A stretch of DNA of 64,000 bases from Motacilla alba alba. Lineage: Eukaryota; Chordata; Aves; Passeriformes; Motacillidae. Shown one piece after another: positions 46,728 to 56,670 of the stretch (positions are counted from its first letter, which is position 1; every line of letters starts with the position of its first letter). The notes under the pieces are model-generated. The model ran no database searches and was not told the DNA's origin. It saw nothing but the letters and a program-made list of their open reading frames with translations. The DNA lies in NCBI RefSeq assembly GCF_015832195.1, contig NC_052017.1, positions 92,406,429-92,470,428 on the forward strand. Reading direction: 5' to 3'. The position numbers and the translations under genes are program-made.

Positions 46728-47749
46728 TTCATCTAAGTATATATATTCCTCTCCTCATAGCTCTACTATAAAGCCCTCCAGAAGAAAAAGTGCTCTTACA
46801 CCAGCACTACATTTGACAAAATTTTTTGGGTGCATTCCTCAGCCTGGGGCTGGGCAGCTGCCTGATCCCTTGTGACTGCATCCCTACACTCAAAAGGGCA
46901 GCTGGAGTCCCTGGGCTGGAAGAAAACACCTTCCTCTCCCCTGCGCAGGTGGGCAAAGCGCCAGTTCCCTCCGTGAGCCTTCTGTGCCGGGTGATCCCCT
47001 CGTCAGGCGGTGCCGAGCTCTCGCTGTGCTGGCACAAAGAGGGTCACAGGCCGAGCGTGAGTCATGGCTTAAAATAGCAGCGGGTGCACAAGACTGCAGC
47101 ACAAAATGTCGCATAGGGCAGTGTGGAAAACAAAACTGGACCAAACTGGCTGGAAGTGCAGTTATCTAAACACAGCTCTCCTTAAGGACAGACTGATGTT
47201 GTAGTTAAAGAACTCAGTCAGTAGTCTGAAATAGCCACAGAAGTGCAGAGCTAATGTAATCCTCCTATTTACCTGCCTTGCTTTGTACCACCAAACAAAG
47301 GGTTATTTTCCATTGGCGTTGCCCATTAGGACTGAACAGCAATCTCTAAGTAGGTAAAGATTATGTTTCTGCTCTGTTCTGTTCAAATAACAGAGGAATG
47401 TTCTGGGTAATGCCCATGTCAAGGAAGGCAAGAGGACTGTTTGCATCGGGGGGGTCCGGATAACACCCAGGGAAGATAACGAGGTCCAAAGGCCGAACAC
47501 AGATCCTGCCTGTAAGACAGGCAGGAGAGACATGTCCGAGAGAAAGTATGTAGAGGAAAGGCGTGCTAAAGGAAAATAACTAATTTGAAGGTCAGGAGAG
47601 AACAAGGGGGATCGGCAGGGACAAGTAAGAGACTGGGGGACCAAACACTGAAATGTGGAATTACTGGACAGTGCTATTGGCACCACTGGCATGCTGCATG
47701 GGCTCTGAAACACGATCAAGTGAGAGAGACGGTGCCCGCACTTGTCTTC

Positions 47750-49560
47750 TGCCTGTAATCTCTGTTAATACCGCCGCTGTTCCGTGCAGTCACAAGCGCC
47801 AGCTTCCAGGGAAAGCCGGGAGCGCCGCGCTCAGCCCCCCGGCAGGCCGGGCCGTGCTGTGGCACAGAGCAGCCGGTCACCGCCCCTCGGCTCCCCGCGC
47901 CAGCTTGCTGCCGGCGCTTCGGGAGCAGCCCCGGCCCGGGGCACCTCGGACAGCCAGGAGGCTTCCCTGGCACGCAGGGATGGGCCCGGTGCTGTGATGG
48001 CCATTCTTCCTACTCGCCCTGGGCCTTCCCACAGGGAGAACGCTCGACAGCAGGCTGCGTCCTCGCTTCGCGTCCATTGCTTCCGTGCCATTCCTCTTTC
48101 CTCCCAGAGAACGGGAAGGGGACCGAGGGCATTAGCCTGTCCTTGTATCGCAGAAATAAAACCGCTTACTTCTCTCCAAGGATTAGGTTTGTGTCTCTGG
48201 AACAGCAATTACTTATTTATCGAACTTAGCCAGCCTCCTCGGGAAGTGCTGCGGCCGCCTCGGAGGAACACGGAGTGTCACATTGGCTGCTGTGGCGAGA
48301 TCAGTGCTGCAGGCACGCCCTTCGCCACGACAGCTCTGAACGCATGTTGGACTTTAATTGTTGTTTTATTTACAGTTTTACTTTGCATACGTGGGACGGG
48401 CTGAATACAAACCGCGACGGACCAAATTACACAAATACGCCACTACGAGACTTGTTTACCTATAACATCACCACGCTTAAGGCTGGAATGAGTTTAAGGG
48501 TTCCCGCAAGGAAGCTGGGGCTCAGGTGTTCGTCGGGCGGGACGGAGGGGAGCTGCCTCAGGCAATACCACGTCGGGCGGGCGGGGGGAGGTGGGGCATG
48601 GCTCTTCCCTCCCGTTTGCCTCACACCCTGCCTGTCGTCGTTCCCCCACCCCCCACCCCCCCCCCCGAGAACGGCGTTGAGCAGCCCCATCCGGGTCCTT
48701 GTTCCGCGGGGCGAGCGGGAGGTTACACGAGGCGTGACCGCGGGGGATGGAGGGGAAGAAAGTGCAGGGCAGTGCGGATTCCTGGAGCGGTGAGAGCTCG
48801 TAAGCGCTCCAAGCCGCTGTTGTATTTTGCTTCCTGCCATTCCCGACAAGGCGTGTCCACGGTGGTTACGGAGGTTGAGCTCTACTGCCTCGACCACAAC
48901 AGTGCGTCGCCCCCCCGGAGGCACGAGAGCTTGGTACGCGCCGGCGGTGCGGGCAGGGCGGTGCCTGTGTGACTCAGGCGCTGCCATTTTGAGGGGTCCG
49001 TGGTGGCTGCGCAGCTGCACTCCGCGCTCGCTCCGTGCCGAGGCATAGGCACTCCCGCTCCCTCCTGCCCGCTCCTGCCGTCGCCCTCGAAGACGTCCCG
49101 GGACCGCCTGGCCGAAAAGAGGCTCTTCTCAGCCCTTTCATCATTCTTCCCGGCCGTCCCGGTCCTGTTCCGACGCCGCTCCGGGATCTCTCTATGCCCG
49201 CCGCCCTCCTCCGTAGGAGCCGCTAGCGCAGGGACAGCGTCCTCTTCCTCCTCCTCCTCCTTCCGCAGCCGTCGCCTCTTCCTCCTCCTTCTCTCTCCGC
49301 CACCATTTCCCCACTCCCCGGCCCCGGGGCGCTGAGCTAGACTATGGGGACCAGGTCGGGGCCGAGCAGCGGCAGAGCGGGCGGCCCGGTCACCGTGTCC
49401 CCTGCGGCAGGGATGGGGGGGCTCCGCGGCTTCGTGGCTTTATCTTGACATGGCTCCTCTCCGTGCTGCCAGCACCGCCGCCACCTCCTCCTCCACTGCT
49501 CCTCCTGCGCCCGCCGGCTGCGGGTAGCGAGCGGGCCACGGTCCCGGGCTCTCGTCGGAG
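47750..49560. promoter_or_regulatory. CpG island at C6orf62 promoter
   Basis: GC-rich, CpG-dense DNA with two peaks (47780-48000 and 48500-49560). Near 48970-48992 a TGACTCAG (AP-1/NRF2 type) is followed by a YY1-like gctgccattttga. Such YY1 sites often overlap transcription starts, so I place the C6orf62 start near 48980-49010. A C-tract and a pyrimidine-rich CTCC stretch flank it. Confidence 0.75.
48643..48666 (-). other. Potential G-quadruplex / i-motif tract
   Basis: On the + strand, three C runs of 5, 6 and 11 bases separated by single A residues. The minus strand can form a G-quadruplex. It lies about 340 nt upstream of the proposed C6orf62 TSS. Confidence 0.7.
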
Positions 49561-51105
49561 CCTCTCAGTCTCTTGCTTAACTCGGGGGGAAGCTTTGGGA
49601 GGGGTTCCTTTTTTTTTTTTTTTTTTTCTTTTGGTTTTGTTTTCCTTTGGTTTTTTGTTCCTTTCTCTCCAGGGAGAGAAGGGGAGAAATACTTTTCCCC
49701 CCCCCTCCTCTTCTTATCCTGGTCCGACGAATTTGTTAACCTAAAAACTTTTTAACCCCGACTAATCAAACATCTGGGGAGGGGGAAAAATGTCTGGAGA
49801 GAGGAAGAAAATAACCTGATAATTGGGGATTTGCTTTTTTTTCTGGGGTGGGTGATTTAGAGGTTTAAGATTGCAACCTAGGTTGCAATTAGAAAAAAAA
49901 AAAGCAAACAAAAACCTCGCAAAAAAAGTCTGTCACCGAGAAGCAGGAGCGAAAGGCGCTCCATGTTTTCCGAGTCGTGGCCATGAAGTGAGAGGGGCGA
50001 GAGGCGGTGCTGCTGTGGGTGTCCCGCTGCCCCGGGCGCGGCCGCCCTGCGCGCTGAGAGAAGCCGGAGGGAAATCCAAGAGCGCCGGCCATGCACAGCC
50101 TCGGCTGACCGTGCTCGCAGCAGCAGCAGAGAGAGAGAGAGAGAGGGAAGGATCCCCGGGGGATCAGCAGCCCAGGGAGTGTATGAGGTGTCGGGGGAGG
50201 TAGGGCTCTCCCACTGCTAGGGAGCAAGCCCGGGTTTGGGGCACTGGTTCAGGTTTAAGTCTCTCGGTGAGATAATACTGTCCTTTAGAATCCCTGTCCG
50301 CCCCTTGTCAATGGTCATCATGATCCCTCTCCTCTTCGGCAGCAGTAGCCTCAGGGTAGTGATGAGCAGGATGAAGTTAGAAATGACTCCGCTGTCTTCT
50401 CTCTTTGCTCCCCTGCAAACCAGCGCTGTGTTGTCTGTAGTTGATTTTGTTGTTGTTGGCGGCAGAGAAATGTCATACTTCCCGGGTTGTGCACTCCTCC
50501 TTTGCACCCTTTTCTCTGCTCTCCACCAAGTGTAATAATTCTAAAGAAAAAGACAGGCAACATAGCAATAGTGGAAGGCTGAGAATAATAATCAGTAGAG
50601 TCATGAATCTGGCTGGGGTAGAACGCAGTTTGTAATTTCAGCTTCGGGTTTTTTTTTTTGTAAGCAGAGCAAAAGTACCCCCCCATGGATTGGGCTTGTG
50701 CCAGTTGCTTTTTATTGTTCACATAAATTGTGATACGATTTGTTTGGGGTTTGTTTTCTTTTTTTCTTTTTTTTTTTTTTCCCTTCATTCTTTCCCACTT
50801 ATTCCTGCAGCTAAACTGTTCAAATTTTTCTCTTCGAAATTCTTTGGGGTTTTTTTCTTGATTTATTGTAAAACCTCTTGTCCAGCCATGGCTGGACAAC
50901 TACTTTCTTTGTTTCTTGACCCCTCCAATACGACATTCTCGTAAAATATTGCCTGAGGTGCGGTTTTGGGTTACATTAGCGTTTGATCTATTCAGTTGTG
51001 TTAGCAGGAATCAAACGACTTGTTTCTGTTGTACTTAAGTCTTACGAAAAGGTGCCCATAGTTAGCGACAGTTTCCAAAGGCTTTAGTACCACCTGTATT
51101 ACAAA
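48990..51105 (+). other. C6orf62 5' leader region (exon/intron structure uncertain)
   Basis: Sequence between the probable TSS and the ATG. It has a pyrimidine-rich block (49243-49315), T runs (49610-49627 and 50760-50780), an (AG)n run (50128-50146) and a strong acceptor-like attcctgcag at 50801-50810. Either one long 5' UTR exon, or a first exon in the island spliced to 50811-51234. I cannot decide which from sequence. The open frames on both strands here are compositional. Confidence 0.45.
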
Positions 51106-51234
51106 ATGGGGGACCCAAACTCCCGGAAGAAACAAGCTCTGAATAGACTTCGTGCTCAGCTTAGAAAGAAAAAAGAATCTTTAGCTGACCAGTTTGACTT
51201 CAAGATGTACATTGCCTTTGTGTTCAAAGACAAG
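51106..51234 (+). CDS. C6orf62: C6orf62 coding exon 1
   Basis: 129 nt, 43 codons: [20 protein letters not shown], then [20 protein letters not shown] and KDK. The donor is GTAACT. The Arg/Lys-rich N-terminus may bind nucleic acid or act as a localisation signal; this is inference. Confidence 0.95.
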
Positions 51235-54200
51235 GTAACTTGGTTTTAAAGTGTGTCTGTGTGTTTGTTGCGTTTTAAGTGTTCTGTGCAAAGTCTTGCT
51301 GCCTGATTGCATCAAATGTTTTATCCTTAACAGAGTCCACTGACTTTTAATTTATTTTTTTGATTGCTAATTGCTATAATACTCCCTTAGTTCATAGTTG
51401 TCATTTTGGCTCTTTGTGTTTTGTAGTGTTGTAAGGCGGAGGGTTCCAGTGCCTCATTAAATGGTTACCTAGTAACTCCTGTGTTGGGTGGATATTTTTC
51501 CAAGTTAACACTGTAACTCCTTGAGCCTAATGGGGGTCTGGCCTGCAGAGTTGCTGGCTGTGAGCAGTTGGGCTGCTGGCTGGGGCGATTGCCGAGTGTG
51601 TTTATCTGGTGAAAGCAGAAGGGAAGACCTGGCATTTGAAGGGAGGAGTTCCAAGATGTGATGTGGAAATGGCCCAAGTGCGCAGGCACATGTGGAACTG
51701 CTGCTGTCAATATGAAAGGGAGTGGGGAAGGCAAAGAGAAAATCTTCATTTGCTTGGCTGCCTCCTCTGCTGCTGAATTCCACACATGTGGGTGGGGAGC
51801 TGGGTCTTTCTAAAGCCAGCTATAGACCCGCGATTGTGGGAGATTTTTTATCCACACATTGTTAAGGAAAGTAGGTACTTGGGGAAGTGAATGTGCTGAA
51901 CACATGATGAGGAAGTGAAGATAGAAGCAAATGGCAACAGAGTACATAATGCATGTAGATGAGCTCTGAAATTGTTTAATATCCTCATATGTATAGATTT
52001 TGTATTTGCTGTAATAATGAGGTGTTTTTAATGAAGACTTTTCCTTGAAAAGCTTCTTTAAAATTTCTGAGTTCAGTTTGCTCTTTTTTATCAGTTCTAG
52101 TGCAAACAAGCAGAGATGGATATGCTGGGGTATAATTTTTAGTTACTGTGTAATAGTAACAAAAAAAAGAATGTTTAAGCAGTGGCAACAGTTAGATTTT
52201 CTTTGATGACACAGCTGTAACTCTTTTAGTTGGCCAGTGGTACTACTTTTTGGTTGCTTTGTAGAAATTCATGGTAAATGCCTGTTTTAAATCTTGTTAT
52301 ATTTGCTTACATCACAGTGAACTGAAGATGTCCATCCCATACCATTTTGCTTAAAGTAGGAGTTTAGCTCAAGTCAGCATGGTCAGCAAGTAGTTAGTTG
52401 CCTGTTACCTGTGTTCTGATGGGGGGGAAGTGGAGCATTATTTGGTGGGATACACTTTGTCTCTTAAGTAGGTCAAGACTTCCAGTGCACTGTAAGAAAG
52501 CTGTTAGAAACAGACATATAACTTTAGGGATTTTACGTTCTAATAATGTTTTGGCCTTGCTTGAGAGATGGTGAAATATTTGTAGTGAGTATAAAAGTTA
52601 CATAGCAAATGAAAATAGTTCTCCTGTGAGAAGGTTATAGCTAACTTCAGATGGGATCTCAATCACCTGTTGTCACCAAATGTGGCATTGAAAGATTTCA
52701 CTTTTCGTGAAAGGTCAACTGTCAAAAATTGAAAAGGAGAAAAAAGGTGTTACCTGATTGATATTTGCAGAGAGAAGCTTGCAGAAGTTCTTGGTCATCC
52801 CAGAGTTGTATACTCTACTTGTAGAAGGAGTAATTCTGTTAATGTTTAGACAGAATCTTAGTGTTTTCAAGGTTGATGTGTAAATCTGCATTTTTGGAGA
52901 CTACAAAAATCCGTTCAGCTTTTATAAAAGTTGTCAGTCTGATTCTGTTTAATTTATAAACTTTTTTTGCATGTAAATTTGAGTGGTTTGTGTCAAAGTC
53001 CTAGCCGGTGTGATATGTACTTTACACATTTATACAGAGAATCACAAATCCTGAAATAAACTGTTACCTGTAGTTTCCTAAAGAGGATTGTAATCTTAAT
53101 GTAATCTGTGCTTCTTTCTTTAGAAGAAAAAGTCAGCGCTTTTTGAAGTGTCTGAAGTGATACCAGTCATGACCAATAACTATGAAGAAAATATTCTGAA
53201 AGGTGTGCGGGATTCCAGCTATTCTTTGGAAAGTTCCTTAGAGCTTCTGCAGAAGGATGTAGTACAGCTCCATGCACCCCGCTACCAGTCCATGCGCAGG
53301 GTAAGGCTCCTTTTTGTGCTTGCTGAATTGTACTTTTCCAACAGTTGTGCTTACCTTGTGAATCCTAAGGCTAATCCTGCCTTTTTGTTTTCTCATTCGC
53401 TGCATGAGGGCTCTGTAGGCCTGTGTTTATGTGGTCTACTTTGAAGAGTAGCAATGGGGTAATAAAAGTTCTGAAACTGTTTAAAGTTAACATAAGTTTA
53501 CCTACTTATGTAGTTCTTAAGTTTTACCTTTCATTTGTCTCATTCAGAGATGTGCCTTGGGAATTGTATCTTCTTGCCATCTTTGTCCTTTAGAAGGCAT
53601 GTGTTAATAATTCTTGCAACAGCTCCTGCTGTACATTGAAGTGATGTTGCTTTATGAATATTGGAAGATAGACAGTCTTTGCTAATTTTTTTTTTAAGTT
53701 GTAGTTTATATTAAGTGGGTAATGATACTAAAATTCAGTGGCAAGCGAGGAAGACTTCAGCTGTGGTATGAGTAATACAAATGGAAAATCAAACATATGT
53801 TGTATAAGTATTACCTCTCAAGTACGTGCCTGTGTAGATAAGTTGCTTATCTGTGTCTTTGACCACTGGAGGGAATGTAAGTACAGAACTTGATTTATTG
53901 CTCACAGGATGTGATCGGCTGTACCCAGGAGATGGACTTCATTCTATGGCCTCGTAATGATATTGAGAAGATAGTCTGTCTCCTGTTCTCTCGGTGGAAG
54001 GGATCTGATGAACCCTTTAGGCCTGTTCAGGTATTTGGTTTTGGGTTTCGACTTCAGTAACTAACTTGTTCCTGGAGGGAGTGTTCTCTTTACCCAGTAA
54101 GTTGATAAAGTATGCAAGTTCTGTGGATGTTAGAAAAATATGCTGTCTGCTTTTATTTATAAAGCAGTCAGTGTTCTGAATGCCAAATTCTGCCTCCTAT

Positions 54201-55497
54201 CTTAATGCACTGTTGTATTAGCCCTTTCAAAATGTAAGTTTCCAAAGGGCCTTTGCAAGTGACACATATGTATAAATACAGTGTGTTTGTATTTGTAGGA
54301 GTGGATTAGATGTGCCTCTTAGTACAATTGAATCTTTGTCTAAATGTGATGGCGCTGTTAAGGTTTTGTCAGTATTCCAAATTGCTGTATTTGATTAGAT
54401 GGAAGAGTGAGATGGATGGAACCTTTGCATTATAAATTGTTGCACAGGGATCTTCTGCCACAGGAAGGTAAACTGGGTTATATATATGCTGCAGGTAAAG
54501 TTGTACCTTTGAGTTGTTAATATATCATTGCAATGGCTGATATCAGTGTTGGCAGAATGAAATTAGGGGATTCTTTAAATTGTGTCAAGACATGGCCATG
54601 GTCCTCAGTTTCTGTTTTCCAGAATATATCAGAAAAGGAAAGAACAAAAGTGGTTGTAAAGCCCCAGACTAAAGAAAATTAATGGGTTACACGTGAGCTT
54701 TATCTTGAAAAATATTTTATTTCCCTCCCTCACACCACGTAGGCCAAGTTTGAATTTCATCACGGTGACTATGAAAAACAGTTTCTGCATGTTCTGAGCC
54801 GAAAGGACAAGACTGGAATTGTTGTCAACAACCCTAACCAGTCAGTGTTTCTCTTCATTGACAGACAGCACTTGCAGGTAAGCTTCTTTTGTCCTTGTTT
54901 TAAACAGGTGTGTTTTAATCACAAAAAGCTTTGTCTTCTCAGGAGCATCAGTGATTTTGCTGCAAGGTACTCAAGTAGAAAAATTGATCATGCATTCACG
55001 ATTGCATTTTAGCAGTTTCAGGGGAAACACTATAAATAGGACTCATACGTGCAAAAACTAACTATGGGCCACATATGTGTTCACATGGAATTAATGTTCT
55101 TGCATTAAAAATTAAAGAAGTTCTGAAATAACTAACAGTGTTTAAGAAAAATTAAAGCATTGGTTTGGTTTGGGTGACAATACAGAATTCAAGTGAAGAA
55201 TGAACAAAATAGTGAAAACATTTTATGCATTAGAGTTTGCAGACTAATTTTAAGCTCTGACTGTTTATGTGTATGAAATAGCAAATTCTAAATGTCGTTG
55301 GGGGTCTGCCTATTAGTCCTGAGTTAACTTCTAGGCTTAATACCTTTTCTTTGGGTTTTCTTTGCCTCTAGACTCCAAAAAACAAAGCTACAATCTTCAA
55401 GTTATGCAGCATCTGCCTGTACCTGCCACAGGAGCAGCTCACTCACTGGACGGTTGGTACCATAGAGGATCACCTCTGTCCGTACATGCCAGAGTAA
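51106..55497 (+). CDS. C6orf62: C6orf62 orthologue, conserved protein of unknown function
   Basis: Spliced CDS: 51106-51234, 53124-53300, 53908-54030, 54743-54877 and 55372-55497. It totals 690 nt, 229 aa plus TAA, equal to the human length as I recall it, with all junctions GT-AG and in phase 0. The protein is nearly identical to human C6orf62 (XTP12): basic N-terminus with [18 protein letters not shown] (7-24), then a compact fold with conserved [20 protein letters not shown] and [20 protein letters not shown]. No catalytic motif, signal peptide or membrane segment is visible. I recall the family as DUF4566. The extreme conservation between birds and mammals implies strong constraint, but the function is not established. 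The start ATG has a good Kozak context (aaaATGG) and no in-frame ATG nearby upstream. Confidence 0.96.
53124..53300 (+). CDS. C6orf62: C6orf62 coding exon 2
   Basis: 177 nt, phase 0, 59 residues starting [20 protein letters not shown] and ending [11 protein letters not shown]. The acceptor is cttctttctttag and the donor GTAAGG. Confidence 0.95.
53908..54030 (+). CDS. C6orf62: C6orf62 coding exon 3
   Basis: 123 nt, phase 0, 41 residues: [20 protein letters not shown], then [20 protein letters not shown] and Q. The acceptor is ttgctcacag and the donor GTATTT. As I recall it, human has Glu where this has Gly in RWKGSDE. Confidence 0.95.
54743..54877 (+). CDS. C6orf62: C6orf62 coding exon 4
   Basis: 135 nt, phase 0, 45 residues: [20 protein letters not shown], then [20 protein letters not shown] and RQHLQ. 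The acceptor is accacgtag, with a C/T-rich tract upstream; the donor is GTAAGC. Confidence 0.95.
55372..55497 (+). CDS. C6orf62: C6orf62 coding exon 5 and stop
   Basis: 126 nt: [20 protein letters not shown], then [20 protein letters not shown] and E, TAA at 55495-55497. The acceptor is tttgcctctag. Differs from human at one or two positions near the end (THWTVG and DHLCP). Confidence 0.95.
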   Translation, partial: TPKNKATIFKLCSICLYLPQEQLTHWTVGTIEDHLCPYMPE

Positions 55498-56670
55498 GGT
55501 ACTGGCCAGCAAAATGGGGAAGATCACAGAATGCAGCAGTGGATTTTCACTTTCCTCACCACTTCATTCTTTCAGAATTTAGAAGAAAATGGACTCATGT
55601 TCAGAACACTATACATTGTGAAACTTGATCATCCTGGATTTTTTTAATCATTTGTATCTCAGAACTTTGCAATTTTTTTTTAGATGTTTTCTGCATGGAC
55701 CTTGTGAAAGAGAGGATGCTCTGCACACTTCTGCACTGCATCAGCATCTTACTGAAATGTGAAATGAAGGGACTGTACATTGAAACAAATGTATCCGAAA
55801 GCACAAGGTGATCATTTGTGGTGGTGTTCCCATTTGTGCTGGTCATGCCCCCTAACATCTCTAATGTTAACCATCAGTATTTTGAGGGTGAGAAGTGAAT
55901 GTAACGGGTATAAAAGCCTTATAGCTTTGCTGTTCATGATTGTATAGATGAGCACTATCATTCATTCTAATGATCGAAGAAGTGGCTGTTACAATAGGAA
56001 GTAAGTGTGGGAAAGAAATCTTTCTTTAAAAAAAAAGCATCTCATTTAATGTATAGGCATTTTTTTGCCTCTTTTATTTTGCTGGGCCATGTCTTAAGTT
56101 TACTGGCACTTTTGTTTTGGATTACTTTCCCCAAGTTGCTGTATAACTGTATGAAGGTATTCTTTTGAGTTGGATACATTTATACAGATGAGGCAGACCT
56201 GGAGTCTGAAGTTGCTAAAGCAGCTCAAAAAAAGGTAAAATAATAGCTGCAGAAACAATGTTGGTAGAGGATTATTTTTTCTTGAGAGTTGAGACTTGTA
56301 AACTTGCAGGTGAACTGTGCAGGAAATACTGGTTTCTAAAACATTTCTTACAGAAAACCCATTGAGGTTGTTTTTTTTCTTTCTTTTGGAATAGACATTA
56401 TAAACCAATGTAAAATAGTGTTTGCAGTGTCAAAAGTTGGTTCTGACAGAACATTTTAAGATTGTGCAATGATAAAAGGAAGACTACTGTATAGTTTTGA
56501 TGACAAAAGAAGGCTCTGCTTAAGGGTTGAGTACTTTACTGGAGTAAAACTGCATAAGCCTACTCCCTTTGGATAAAACTAGTGCTTACCTGTTTAAAAC
56601 TTGTATTTAGCTTTTGTTTGGAATTGGAAAAAAATTGAAAATTAAATAAATTAGGTAAAAGATGGCTGGC
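55498..56670 (+). other. C6orf62: C6orf62 3' UTR
   Basis: About 1.15 kb of AT-rich sequence from the stop to just past AATAAA at 56645-56650. The exact end is inferred; later AATAAA hexamers (for example near 61041) could extend it. Confidence 0.6.
56645..56650 (+). terminator. C6orf62 probable poly(A) signal
   Basis: AATAAA preceded by an A-rich block (gaaaattaaat). First canonical + strand signal downstream of the stop codon that I noted. Confidence 0.55.

Larger units (their letters stand above)
40930..47750. other. Intergenic region between the GMNN and C6orf62 promoters
   Basis: AT-rich, without recognisable exons. It holds decayed repeats (41850-42050 and 44600-44712), a poly(A) run (42885-42907), a CpG-enriched patch with a CTCF-like motif (43600-43960), a 32-nt tandem repeat (45434-45485) and a (TATATG)n microsatellite (46666-46727). 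Nothing else is supported. Confidence 0.65.
51235..55371 (+). other. C6orf62 introns
   Basis: Introns 51235-53123, 53301-53907, 54031-54742 and 54878-55371. AT-rich, no other coding content recognised. All four are phase 0, so any exon could be skipped without frameshift. Confidence 0.75.

Noticed and set aside
46476..46736. Open frames reading YMYMYM and IYIYIY
   Set aside because: Produced by the (TATATG)n microsatellite.
47784..49335. Overlapping open frames of 100-206 codons in the C6orf62 CpG island
   Set aside because: Present in several frames on both strands with low-complexity composition, as expected of GC-rich promoter DNA.
50351..50899. 182-codon minus-strand open frame
   Set aside because: Largely Lys/Gln-rich sequence made by T-rich tracts on the + strand. 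No recognisable domain; it lies in the C6orf62 leader.
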